Source: JAOUEA01 sp035249905 (lineage in GTDB: Bacteria > Actinomycetota > UBA4738 > HRBIN12). Taken from it: a stretch of DNA of 20,071 nt. Positions 9,412 through 17,058 of the stretch are shown one piece after another. The notes beneath the pieces are model-generated. The model saw only the letters and a program-made list of their open reading frames with translations. It searched no databases and was not told the DNA's origin. Every line of letters starts with the position of its first letter. The first letter of the stretch is position 1. The stretch is from the NCBI GenBank assembly GCA_035249905.1, contig DATFFT010000105.1, forward strand, positions 1 through 20,071. Direction: 5' to 3'. The position numbers and the translations under genes are program-made.

Positions 9412-10766
9412 TCGCCCGCTCCCGTCAGCACACACCTGGCGGTACGGAGGACGATCGTGCAGTCGTTCCAGAGGCTCCACCCGTCGATGTAGACGTTGTC
9501 CATCCGAACGCGATCCTCGATGGAGGTGTCGCCACGCAGACCGCTCACCTGCGGGAGCCCGGTCAGGCCGGCCCGCACCCGATGCCGATCGTCGTATCGC
9601 GGGATCGTCGCGGCGAAGGAATCGGCGAAGTGTGGCCGCTCCGGCCGGGGACCGACGAGCGACATCTCACCTCGCATCACGTTCCATAGCTGGGGAAGCT
9701 CGTCCAGGCTCGTCGCTCGCAGCACCTTGCCGACGCCGGTGACCCCGTCATCGCCGTCGACCGTCCACCTCGTGTCCGAATCCTCGATCTCGTGCATCGA
9801 TCGGAACTTCAAGATCTCGAACGGCGTGCCGTCGAGACCGACCCGCTTCTGACGGAACAGGATCGGGCCGGGGCCGGAGAGCCGCACCGCCACGGCCAGC
9901 ACGAGCAGCAACGGCGACGTCACCACCAGCAGCAACGATGCGGCCACGACGTCGAAGCATCGCTTCACGAGCCGGTTGCGTGAGCGTGTCATCGGCCGGC
10001 GGAGCTGCAGGATCGGGATCCCCCAGACGTCGTCCACGTTGGAACCCCCGCCGGCGACGGCACCGGCTTCCCAGAGCCGAGGCACGACGTGGAACTCCGC
10101 GGACGTGTGTTCCGCCGAGCGCAGCGTGGCGACGAGGTCACGGTCCGAGACCCCGAACGCGATCAACACACGGCGGACACCGTGGGTCTCGATGAGCGTC
10201 CCGAGGTCGCGAGGATCGCCCAGCATCGGCACGTCCCCCACGCTGCGTCCGTCCGTGTCGACCGACCCGAGGAGGCGCATGCCGTGCTCGGGATGGTCGG
10301 CGAGGATGCCGGCCAGCTGGTCCGCGACCTCACCCGCGCCGACGATCAGCGTGGGCTCGGCCACGACCTCCGTCCTTCGCGCTCTCCGCGAGGCCGTGTA
10401 CGTCGCCCCACGGCCGACGAGCAATAGGACGACGGCCACCGCACACAGCGTGGTCCAGTCCGGATCGGCGCCGAGCGCGCCGGCCGCGGGCATCAGCACG
10501 ATCAGGGGCACGGCTGCCCTCGCGAGCAGCCACCCCGCGTCGGTGGACAGCTGCGGGCGGATCCTGCCCGATCGCGCGGGATCGAGATGCAGACCCAGGA
10601 ACACGATGCAGGCGTACGTGATGGTCCACGGGGCGACGCCCGCGACGACGACCGCCGCGGCGAGCGCGCACGCGTCGGCCACCTGGACGCCGGTCCGGAG
10701 CGACAGGCCCCGGTCGAGGGTCAGCCCGCCGAACGTCGAGCTCACGGGGAGACGGCGCACAGCCAC
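9408..10766 (-). CDS. Polyprenyl-phosphate sugar-1-phosphate transferase (exopolysaccharide initiation)
   Basis: Membrane enzyme that moves a sugar-1-phosphate from a UDP-sugar to undecaprenyl phosphate, the first step of repeat-unit assembly. The 452-residue length and layout fit the WbaP/WcaJ group: hydrophobic N-terminal segments in about the first 125 residues, a Rossmann-like soluble domain starting PTLIVGAGEVADQLAG, then the catalytic domain with the membrane helix CFDVVAASLLLVVTSPLLL, GPGPILFRQKRVGLDG, FEILKFRSM, the key Asp-Glu in TSLDELPQLWNVMRGEMS, VGPRPERP and the C-terminal RAGLTGLPQVSG. Start is GTG 10766 with a weak GGTGGG upstream; another GTG two codons later is possible. First gene of a two-gene operon with the sulfotransferase. 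Whether glucose, galactose or another sugar phosphate is moved cannot be read. Confidence 0.92.
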   Translation of the reverse strand: MAVRRLPVSSTFGGLTLDRGLSLRTGVQVADACALAAAVVVAGVAPWTITYACIVFLGLHLDPARSGRIRPQLSTDAGWLLARAAVPLIVLMPAAGALGADPDWTTLCAVAVVLLLVGRGATYTASRRARRTEVVAEPTLIVGAGEVADQLAGILADHPEHGMRLLGSVDTDGRSVGDVPMLGDPRDLGTLIETHGVRRVLIAFGVSDRDLVATLRSAEHTSAEFHVVPRLWEAGAVAGGGSNVDDVWGIPILQLRRPMTRSRNRLVKRCFDVVAASLLLVVTSPLLLVLAVAVRLSGPGPILFRQKRVGLDGTPFEILKFRSMHEIEDSDTRWTVDGDDGVTGVGKVLRATSLDELPQLWNVMRGEMSLVGPRPERPHFADSFAATIPRYDDRHRVRAGLTGLPQVSGLRGDTSIEDRVRMDNVYIDGWSLWNDCTIVLRTARCVLTGAGE

Positions 10767-10883
10767 GCGCTATCGCCCACCCATGGTGGCGGCCGCCTCG
10801 TGCCAGGTCTCCACTCGCGCCCCGATCTCCGTCGCTCCCGTCGGTCCGGCGGCAACAGGTCCCCCGGTCACGACGTACCGAAG

Positions 10884-10938
10884 AGTCTCGACGTCCCCGT
10901 CCGGCGAGGCATGCGTGGATCGTCGTAGATGCGCTACG
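10884..10938 (-). promoter_or_regulatory. CGTAG box (perfect) and candidate promoter of the sugar transferase-sulfotransferase operon
   Basis: CGTAG (10924-10928), five bases, CTACG (10934-10938). On the minus strand a GAGACT hexamer at 10884-10889 starts exactly 42 bp from the box centre, and ATGCCT lies at the -35 position with a 17-base spacer. GAGACT keeps the conserved A and final T but is weaker than the TAGCGT of the other boxes. The box may instead act as a distal second site for the plus-strand metallophosphatase gene, 53 bp from the next box. Confidence 0.5.
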
Positions 10939-10976
10939 CGTGAAGCATCGAGCGCGAGGCGGACGGCTGCGGAGGA

Positions 10977-11031
10977 CGTAGGGCCGATACGCAGCATGCA
11001 TGGGGTGGGCCGGGCGAGGGCCCCGTAGGGT
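10977..11031 (+). promoter_or_regulatory. CGTAG box (one mismatch) and -10 of the metallophosphatase gene
   Basis: CGTAG (10977-10981), five bases, ATACG (10987-10991; one mismatch to CTACG). TAGGGT at 11026-11031 starts exactly 42 bp after the box centre. Transcription would begin near 11038, leaving a 22-base leader that includes GGGAGG, which supports the GTG start at 11060. The whole gap 10767-11059 holds nothing else that I can support. Confidence 0.6.
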
Positions 11032-11059
11032 CCGGATCGGCGACGGATTCGGGAGGCAC

Positions 11060-13897
11060 GTGCGTACCAGACGACCACGGAAGGCTCGCTCGGCGATCCT
11101 CGTAGCGCTCACGCTCGTCGCGGCGGCCTCGAGCGTCCTGATCGCGCCACCGTCCCCCGCGGCGCCCCGCACGCTTACGTTCGCACCGGCCGCAGACACG
11201 ACGGTGCGGGCCGATCAGCCGACCGCGACCGGTGGCTTCGAGAAGTCGCTCTCGGCCGACAACTCCCCCGCGCGGTACTCCTTCATGCGATTCACGGTCG
11301 CTGGGATCGGAACCGATCCCGTGGAGAGCGCGAAGCTCCGCCTGTACGTGACCGACGGTGCCTCGTTCGGCGGCGAGTTCTCACGCGTGGCCAACACGAC
11401 GTGGAGCGAGAGCACCATGACCTGGAACTCGGCGCCGCCGGCCGACTCCCCGGCGTTCGCGATGCTGGGCCCGATCGTGGCCGGGACCTGGTACGAGGTC
11501 GACCTCTCCACCCTCGTGACCGGAGACGGCCAGTTCGGGCTGCGGATCGCCACCCCGGCGAGCAACAAGATCTCGTTCCGGTCGAAGGAAGGCGCGCTCG
11601 GCGTCCGACCCGAGCTCGTGGTCGCGGTCGGCTCCACGGACGTCGTGGCGCCGACCGCCTCGATCTCGTCGCCCTCGCCGGGTGCGGTGGTGAACGGATC
11701 GGTCGACGTCGGCGTCGATGCCGCCGACGGCGTGGGGGTCGTGTCGGTGGACCTGCAGGTCGACGGTCAGACGGTCGGGTCCGACGCCACCGCGCCCTAC
11801 GTGATCCCATGGGACTCGTCGTCGGCCGCCAACGGTGCGCACGAGCTCACCGCCGTCGCGCGGGATGCCGCCGGGAACGCGGGCACGTCCCAGCCGGTCA
11901 CCGTGCTCGTCGACAACGTGCCGGACACGGCTCCCCCCACCGCCCCGACCGGCCTGGTGGCGACCGCGACCGGCCCCACCCGCGTGGAGCTCAGCTGGTC
12001 GGCGAGCCAGGACGACGTCGGCGTGGCGGGATACGCGATCTCCCGCGACGGCGCGGAGATCGACACCACCACGGGCACGACGTACGTCGACGACGGCGTC
12101 GACGCCGAGACTACGTACCGGTTCACGGTGGTTGCGGTGGATCCGTCAGGGAACCGGTCGGATCCTTCGGAGCCGGCCGAGGTCACGACCCCCGTCGCTC
12201 CCCCGACCCCCACATCGTTCACGTTCGCCGCGGCCGGGGACGCCGGCACGACGTCGAGGGCGACGGCGAGCCTCGCCGCGTTGGACGCCTCGGCCACGGA
12301 CTTCTTCCTGGCGCTGGGAGACCTCGGCTACGGCGAGGTGCCGAACGAAGCCGCGTGGTGCGACTTCGTGAAGAGCGGGTTGCCCACGCTCGGACCGAAC
12401 TACCCGTTCCAGCTGGTGGCCGGGAACCACGAGGACCAAGACGGCGGCGACGGGTACATCCTGAACTATGCGGCCTGCCTGCCGGACCGCATGGGATCGA
12501 CCCTGGGCCCGGAGCAGACGTACGCGGCCGAGTACTACTTCGACTACCCGGCGGGAGCTCCCCTGATGCGGGTGTTCATGATCTCGCCCGACCTCACGAT
12601 CGAGAACGTCACCTACGGGTACAAGCTCGACGACGCGAACTACCGATGGCTCTCCGACTCGATCGATGCGGCTCGCGCCGAGGGCATCCGATGGGTGGTC
12701 GTCGGGATGCACTACCCGTGCATCTCGGCCTCGAACTCCGGATGCCCGATCGGCCAGCCGCTGTTCAACCTCCTCCTCGAGAAGCGGGTGGACCTGGTCC
12801 TGGCGGGCCACCATCACAACTACCAACGAAGCAAGCAGCTCGCCCTCGCGCCGGGGACCTGCCCGTCGTTCGTGATCGGGGCGTTCGACCAGGACTGCGT
12901 GGCCGACAGCGGCGTGGGGGTGATGGAGAAAGGAGCGGGCACGGTCGTGCAGGTGGTGGGCACCTTCGGGCGCTCCGGCTCCTCGATCAAGGCCGACCCC
13001 GAGCTTCCGTACTTCGTGACGACGGCGGGGACCGGGAACGGCATCATGGAGTACACGGTGACGGCCGATCGCCTCGACGCGACCTTCGTGCCGAGCGTCG
13101 GCAGCGTCAGCGATTCCTTCACGATCAGCGCGAGCGGGGCACCGGGCGGCGACTCGACCCCGCCGTCGGCTCCGTCGAACCTCGTCGCGACCCCGGTCGG
13201 GGGGGATCGGGTCGACCTCGGGTGGACACAGAGCGCGGATGACGTGGGAGTCGACCACTACACCGTCATCCGCAACGGCGTGGCGGTCGGCACGACGACC
13301 GGAACCACGTTCCTCGACGGATCGTTGACGCCCGGGTCGATGTACCAGTACGTGGTCCGAGCGGTCGATCACGCGGGGAACGTCTCGGCACCCTCCAACA
13401 CCGCGGTCGCGACCACCGAACCCGGGAGCGAGCTCACGTTCGTCCCGACGGCCGACGCCACGATCCGCGCGGGCTCCCCCACGACGAACTACGGCACGAG
13501 TTCCTCGCTCTCGATCGACTCCTCCCCGAGCGAACACGCGATGATGAAGTTCTCCGTATCGGGCATCGGAGCGCGGACCGTGGCGACGGCGAAGCTCCGG
13601 CTGTTCGATACGGGCGCGTCGGACCTCGGGGGCGTGTTCTCGGCGACGTCGGATACGAGCTGGACCGAGACGGGCGTCACCTGGGACAACGCTCCCGCCG
13701 CCGTCGGCCAGCCGGTCGCCACGCTCGGCTCGGTCGGGACGAACACCTGGTATGAGGCCGACCTCTCGAGCCTCATCCGCAGCGACGGCGTGTACAGCAT
13801 CCGCATCTCCACGACCTCGACGGACGGTGTGAAGTGGGGGTCACGGGACGCCGACGCGGAGTTCACCCCCCGTTTGGTGATCACGCTGCTGCCGTAG
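11060..13897 (+). CDS. Secreted multidomain metallophosphatase (DNRLRE - Ig-like - FN3 - phosphatase - FN3 - DNRLRE)
   Basis: A 945-residue exported phosphoesterase of the purple-acid-phosphatase-like type. From the N-terminus: signal peptide (RTRRPRKARS, then a hydrophobic run to about residue 35), DNRLRE domain to about 190, Ig-like domain (about 195-288), FN3 (about 290-378), calcineurin-like phosphatase (about 382-690), FN3 (about 697-785) and a second DNRLRE domain to the end. All five metal-binding motifs are visible: AAAGDAG, LALGDLGYG, VAGNHEDQ, VVGMHYPC and LAGHHHNYQR. Expected product site is outside the cell; substrate unknown. I prefer GTG 11060 to ATG 11000 because GGGAGG precedes it, although only three bases separate them, and because the predicted transcript starts after 11000. 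No cell-wall anchor motif is seen, so retention may depend on the DNRLRE modules. Confidence 0.88.
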   Translation: MRTRRPRKARSAILVALTLVAAASSVLIAPPSPAAPRTLTFAPAADTTVRADQPTATGGFEKSLSADNSPARYSFMRFTVAGIGTDPVESAKLRLYVTDGASFGGEFSRVANTTWSESTMTWNSAPPADSPAFAMLGPIVAGTWYEVDLSTLVTGDGQFGLRIATPASNKISFRSKEGALGVRPELVVAVGSTDVVAPTASISSPSPGAVVNGSVDVGVDAADGVGVVSVDLQVDGQTVGSDATAPYVIPWDSSSAANGAHELTAVARDAAGNAGTSQPVTVLVDNVPDTAPPTAPTGLVATATGPTRVELSWSASQDDVGVAGYAISRDGAEIDTTTGTTYVDDGVDAETTYRFTVVAVDPSGNRSDPSEPAEVTTPVAPPTPTSFTFAAAGDAGTTSRATASLAALDASATDFFLALGDLGYGEVPNEAAWCDFVKSGLPTLGPNYPFQLVAGNHEDQDGGDGYILNYAACLPDRMGSTLGPEQTYAAEYYFDYPAGAPLMRVFMISPDLTIENVTYGYKLDDANYRWLSDSIDAARAEGIRWVVVGMHYPCISASNSGCPIGQPLFNLLLEKRVDLVLAGHHHNYQRSKQLALAPGTCPSFVIGAFDQDCVADSGVGVMEKGAGTVVQVVGTFGRSGSSIKADPELPYFVTTAGTGNGIMEYTVTADRLDATFVPSVGSVSDSFTISASGAPGGDSTPPSAPSNLVATPVGGDRVDLGWTQSADDVGVDHYTVIRNGVAVGTTTGTTFLDGSLTPGSMYQYVVRAVDHAGNVSAPSNTAVATTEPGSELTFVPTADATIRAGSPTTNYGTSSSLSIDSSPSEHAMMKFSVSGIGARTVATAKLRLFDTGASDLGGVFSATSDTSWTETGVTWDNAPAAVGQPVATLGSVGTNTWYEADLSSLIRSDGVYSIRISTTSTDGVKWGSRDADAEFTPRLVITLLP

Positions 13898-13910
13898 CGG
13901 TGGTGCCGCA

Positions 13911-13934
13911 CGGGGCGCCCGTCGCCCGGCCCCG
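13911..13934. terminator. Possible bidirectional terminator hairpin
   Basis: CGGGGC and GCCCCG flank a 12-base loop in the 43-base gap between the convergent stops of the metallophosphatase and the dioxygenase gene. The stem is only six pairs and there is no U tract. Confidence 0.35.
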
Positions 13935-13940
13935 GCTCGG

Positions 13941-14708
13941 TCAGGCCATCTGCACGGAGCGCTTCGCGAGCCCCATGAAGAACCCCTCGATCGCCGTGTC
14001 GGGCGTCGATTCCGGGTCGCCGGCCGCACCCAGCGCGACGAACAGCGGAGCGAGGTGTTCGGTCGTGGGATGCGCGTAGGGCATGCCCGGTGCGCGACGC
14101 CGGAAGTCCATCAGCTCGTCGATCGCTCCCCTGGAGAGCGCCTCGGCCGCCCAGAGGTCGAACTCGCGAGACCAGCCCGGCGGAGCCGCATCGGTTCGCC
14201 AATCGGTGATGAACGGGAGCCCGTGGGTCAGGAACCCCGAGCCGATGACGAGCACCCCTTCCTCACGCAGCGGACGGAGCCGTCGTCCGAGGTCGAAGAG
14301 TCGCTGGGGGTCGAGAGAGGGCATCGACATCTGCAGCACCGGCACGTCAGCGTCGGGATACATCACCATCAACGGCACGTACGCACCGTGATCCAGCCCG
14401 TACCCCGGGGCCTCGGCGACGGTCTCGGCGTCGGGCATCAACGCCTTGATGCGGGCCGCGAGCTCGGGAGCCCCCGGGGACGGATAGGTCATGCGGTAGT
14501 ACCGCTCGGGGAAGCCGTAGAAGTCGTACGTGAGCGGGGTGCCGGTCTCGGTCGCGCCGAGCGTGAGCGGGGCCGACTCCCAGTGTGCCGAGACGATCAG
14601 CACCGCACGCGGCCTGGGGAGCCGGGCGGCCCACCCCTCGAGCTCGCTCGTCCAGCGCTCGTCGTCGAGCAGGGGCGGAGCCCCGTGACCGAGGTAGAGG
14701 GAGGGCAT
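13941..14708 (-). CDS. LigB/DODA-type extradiol dioxygenase (class III)
   Basis: A 255-residue member of the class III extradiol ring-cleavage family that includes DOPA 4,5-dioxygenase and E. coli YgiD. The metal-binding histidines are in place: LGHGAPPLL at the N-terminus, LIVSAHWES, GLDHGAYVPL and GFLTHGLPF. The family reaction is non-haem metal-dependent opening of a catechol ring; the natural substrate of the bacterial YgiD-like members is mostly unclear. The ATG at 14708 matches the family start (MPxLxxGHG), but there is no good ribosome binding site; a GTG seven codons upstream is in frame. It is divergent from the epimerase gene, and the CGTAG box in that gap has no -10 in its direction. 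No functional link to the polysaccharide genes is visible. Confidence 0.88.
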   Translation of the reverse strand: MPSLYLGHGAPPLLDDERWTSELEGWAARLPRPRAVLIVSAHWESAPLTLGATETGTPLTYDFYGFPERYYRMTYPSPGAPELAARIKALMPDAETVAEAPGYGLDHGAYVPLMVMYPDADVPVLQMSMPSLDPQRLFDLGRRLRPLREEGVLVIGSGFLTHGLPFITDWRTDAAPPGWSREFDLWAAEALSRGAIDELMDFRRRAPGMPYAHPTTEHLAPLFVALGAAGDPESTPDTAIEGFFMGLAKRSVQMA

Positions 14709-14786
14709 GGTGATCGCGTCGTTCCTCACGCGCGGTCCAACCCGCCCGGGCCGATCCTTGTTCCCGGCCCGGCGGACGCCGAGGGA

Positions 14787-14841
14787 CGTAGGAGCACTAC
14801 GCGATGCGCAGGATGTTTCCTGGTGCGGTCGGTCATAGCGT
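14787..14841 (+). promoter_or_regulatory. CGTAG box (perfect) and -10 of the UDP-sugar epimerase gene
   Basis: CGTAG (14787-14791), five bases, CTACG (14797-14801). TAGCGT (14836-14841) starts exactly 42 bp after the box centre; ATGTTT occupies the -35 position with a 17-base spacer. The predicted leader is about 89 bases. In the opposite direction the equivalent position is GGCCCG, so the box should serve only the epimerase gene. Confidence 0.65.
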
Positions 14842-14936
14842 CGTCGGCGAACGGCCGACGGCGCCCCGGCTCGAGGACCGGCCGCGAGAGAGGCTCCGGA
14901 TGCCGTCGAACCCGTCGGGGAGGAGCCAGGACGGCC

Positions 14937-15908
14937 ATGCGAGCGCTCGTGACCGGCGCAGCCGGTTTCATCGGAAGCAACCTGGTGGAGCGGCTCGACG
15001 CCGAGGGTCACGGCGTGGTCGCGATCGACGCCTTCTCGAGCTACTACGACGTCGAGCAGAAGCGTTCGAACTGGGAGGCGCTTCGCCGCCTCGGATCGTG
15101 TCGGCTCATCGAGGCCGATCTCGCGGCCGTCGACCTCGTCGGGCTGCTCGGCGACGTCGACACGGTGTTCCATCAGGCCGGGCAACCCGGCGTTCGGGCC
15201 TCATGGAGGGACGGCTTCGATTCGTACCTGAGGCAGAACGTCCTCGTGACCCAGCGGCTCTTGGAAGCCGCGAGCGAGGCGGCTCTGGAACGGGTCGTGT
15301 ACGCATCCAGCTCCTCCGTCTACGGGAACGCGCCGGCGTATCCGACGACCGAGGACGACCTTCCGAGGCCGCAGAGTCCCTACGGTGTGACGAAGCTGGC
15401 CGCCGAGCACCTGTGCGGCGTGTACGCGCGGACCCGCGGGCTGCCCGTGGTGTCCTTGCGGTACTTCACGGTCTTCGGACCGAGGCAACGACCCGACATG
15501 GCGATGCATCGGTTGATCGAGGCCGCGCTCTCGGGGGACGCGTTCCCACTGTTCGGCGACGGCCGCCAGATCCGCGACTTCACGTTCGTCGGCGACATCG
15601 TCGACGCGAACCTCGCGGCCGCCGGCGCCGACGTCGCGCCCGCCACGGTGCTCAACGTCGCCGGCGGCACGGCCACGACCGTGCTGGAGGTCATCGAGAT
15701 CATCGAGGAGCTGACCGATTCACCGATCACCCTCGACCGACGGCCTCAGGCCGCCGGGGACGTGGTGCGCACGGGTGGCTCGGCCGATCGAGCCGCATCG
15801 CTCCTCGATTGGGAGCCGGCCGTCGGGCTGCGGGACGGACTTGCGCGGCAGGTCTCCTGGCATCTCGATCGACGCGTTCGCCCCGCGCTCCTCGCCTCGG
15901 GAGCGTGA
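14937..15908 (+). CDS. NAD-dependent UDP-sugar 4-epimerase (UDP-glucose/UDP-glucuronate epimerase-like)
   Basis: Extended short-chain dehydrogenase of 323 residues, predicted to invert the C4 hydroxyl of a UDP-hexose or UDP-hexuronate and so supply sugars for surface polysaccharide. It shows the NAD loop TGAAGFIGSN (about residues 6-15), IDAFSSYYDVEQKR, HQAGQPGVR, the catalytic SSSSVYG and YGVTK (Tyr and Lys of the YxxxK pair), LRYFTVFGPRQRPDM and RDFTFVGDIV. The SYYD-KR and GQPGVR segments resemble UDP-glucuronate epimerases more than GalE, but a substrate cannot be fixed by eye. Start is ATG 14937 with AGGA five bases and GGAGGAG further upstream. Its last 189 bases are antisense to the 3' end of the convergent glycosyltransferase gene. 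Confidence 0.92.
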   Translation: MRALVTGAAGFIGSNLVERLDAEGHGVVAIDAFSSYYDVEQKRSNWEALRRLGSCRLIEADLAAVDLVGLLGDVDTVFHQAGQPGVRASWRDGFDSYLRQNVLVTQRLLEAASEAALERVVYASSSSVYGNAPAYPTTEDDLPRPQSPYGVTKLAAEHLCGVYARTRGLPVVSLRYFTVFGPRQRPDMAMHRLIEAALSGDAFPLFGDGRQIRDFTFVGDIVDANLAAAGADVAPATVLNVAGGTATTVLEVIEIIEELTDSPITLDRRPQAAGDVVRTGGSADRAASLLDWEPAVGLRDGLARQVSWHLDRRVRPALLASGA

Positions 15909-17054
15909 GCCGGCAACCTTCGGCGGGATCCCGATGAAGGGCCCGATCACCTCGCGGTAACGCCGGACGATCTCATCGGGAGACCACGACGCGAGGTTCG
16001 CCATGGGAGCCCGGCGCCGGCCCGCCAGCGTGGCCCGCAGCGCCTCCGCGGCGTCCCCGAGCCGGCCGGGGGCGACGACGTGGCCCACGGCCCCCAGCTC
16101 CACGAGCTCCCGAACACCGTCGACCTCGTAGGCGACGAACGGGGTTCCGACCGACGCGGCTTGGACCAATACCTGCGGCAACCCCTCCACCCTGCTGAGG
16201 AGGACGATCGCATCGACGGCGGCGATCAGCGAGACGGGGTCGTCGACGTACCCCAGCACCGATGCATCGTCGGCGAGGCCGCGGGCGACGAACGCCGCCT
16301 CCAGCTCACCTCGAAGGGGTCCCTGTCCGGCAGCGGCGAGGAACGGTCGCACCTGCAGGGGCGCGTCGGCCAGGAGTCGCAGGAGGTCGGGGAGCTGGAG
16401 GACGTTCTTGCGCGGCTCCAGGCTCCCGAGGCAGAGGACGATCGGCCTGTCGCCCGGCAGCCCGAGCTTCCGCCGAACGTGTTCGACGTCGGGGGGAGCC
16501 GAGGCGTGCACGTGCGCGTCCGATCGCACGACGTGGAACTTCGCCGGCTCGATCCCGAGATCCGTGTACCGGCGGACCAGATCGGTGCCGACGACGACGT
16601 AGGCGTCGGTGCGCCCTCCCAACCTCGCCTCCACCGAGCGGAACAGGCGGTCGTGCGACCGTGGGTAGCCCTGGCCGAAGCTGGCCATGGACAACGAATG
16701 CACGACCCCGGCCCGCCGGACCCGCCCCGCCGCCATCCGCCCGAGCACCCCCGCCTTCGATTGGTGGGTGATCAGGAGATCGGGTGACATCTCCCGCAGC
16801 AACCGCGCGAGCCTGGAGACGGTTGCGAGATCCAACACCGGGTGGGGAGGGCGCACGAGGGAGCGCATCGAGCTCAGCGATGTCGGGGCGACCCGTTCCC
16901 TCGCGAGATCCAGGTCGGAGTCGGCGCCGACGATCAGGTGATGGTCCGCCTCGGGAAGGGCTCGGACCATGTCGACGATGCGCGTCTCCGACCCTCCCCG
17001 CAGGAATCGGGTCGCCACGTGGACCACCGTCGGCACACGATGCGGCGGAGCCAC
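15720..17054 (-). CDS. GT4-family glycosyltransferase with C-terminal extension antisense to the epimerase gene
   Basis: Retaining glycosyltransferase of the GT-B fold, 444 residues, likely cytoplasmic and acting on a lipid-linked polysaccharide intermediate. Visible: N-terminal HVATRFLRGGSETRIVDMV, the THQSKAGVLGR segment, the donor-lobe start VLCLGSLEPRKNV and SRVEGLPQVLVQAASVGTPFVA. In that motif the second Glu of the usual E-x7-E is Gln (E-x7-Q). The fold seems complete near residue 370; the last 60 or so residues are charged, low in hydrophobics and encoded opposite the epimerase 3' end. Start GTG 17054 follows the response-regulator stop by four bases without a good Shine-Dalgarno sequence, so it is probably cotranscribed and coupled with that regulator. 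A GTG six codons later is an alternative. Confidence 0.88.
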   Translation of the reverse strand: MAPPHRVPTVVHVATRFLRGGSETRIVDMVRALPEADHHLIVGADSDLDLARERVAPTSLSSMRSLVRPPHPVLDLATVSRLARLLREMSPDLLITHQSKAGVLGRMAAGRVRRAGVVHSLSMASFGQGYPRSHDRLFRSVEARLGGRTDAYVVVGTDLVRRYTDLGIEPAKFHVVRSDAHVHASAPPDVEHVRRKLGLPGDRPIVLCLGSLEPRKNVLQLPDLLRLLADAPLQVRPFLAAAGQGPLRGELEAAFVARGLADDASVLGYVDDPVSLIAAVDAIVLLSRVEGLPQVLVQAASVGTPFVAYEVDGVRELVELGAVGHVVAPGRLGDAAEALRATLAGRRRAPMANLASWSPDEIVRRYREVIGPFIGIPPKVAGSRSRGEERGANASIEMPGDLPRKSVPQPDGRLPIEERCGSIGRATRAHHVPGGLRPSVEGDR

Positions 17055-17058
17055 GATG

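Noticed and set aside
10754..10775. GATAGCGC directly before the start codons at 10766 and 2629 as a shared translational signal
   Set aside because: Only two cases, and both can be explained by ordinary purine-rich ribosome binding sites next to them.
11024..11030. Third CGTAGGG near the metallophosphatase start as another regulator site
   Set aside because: No second arm; the bases are better explained as part of the TAGGGT -10 element.
10770..11078. Minus-strand 102-codon open frame in the divergent control region
   Set aside because: No ribosome binding site or recognisable family, and it covers both CGTAG boxes and the metallophosphatase start, so regulatory DNA is the better explanation.
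11401..13242. Long plus-strand open frame of about 613 codons inside the metallophosphatase gene
   Set aside because: It is a +1 frame shadow rich in Arg and Gly with no domain, a usual product of high GC; the phosphatase frame has clear motifs.
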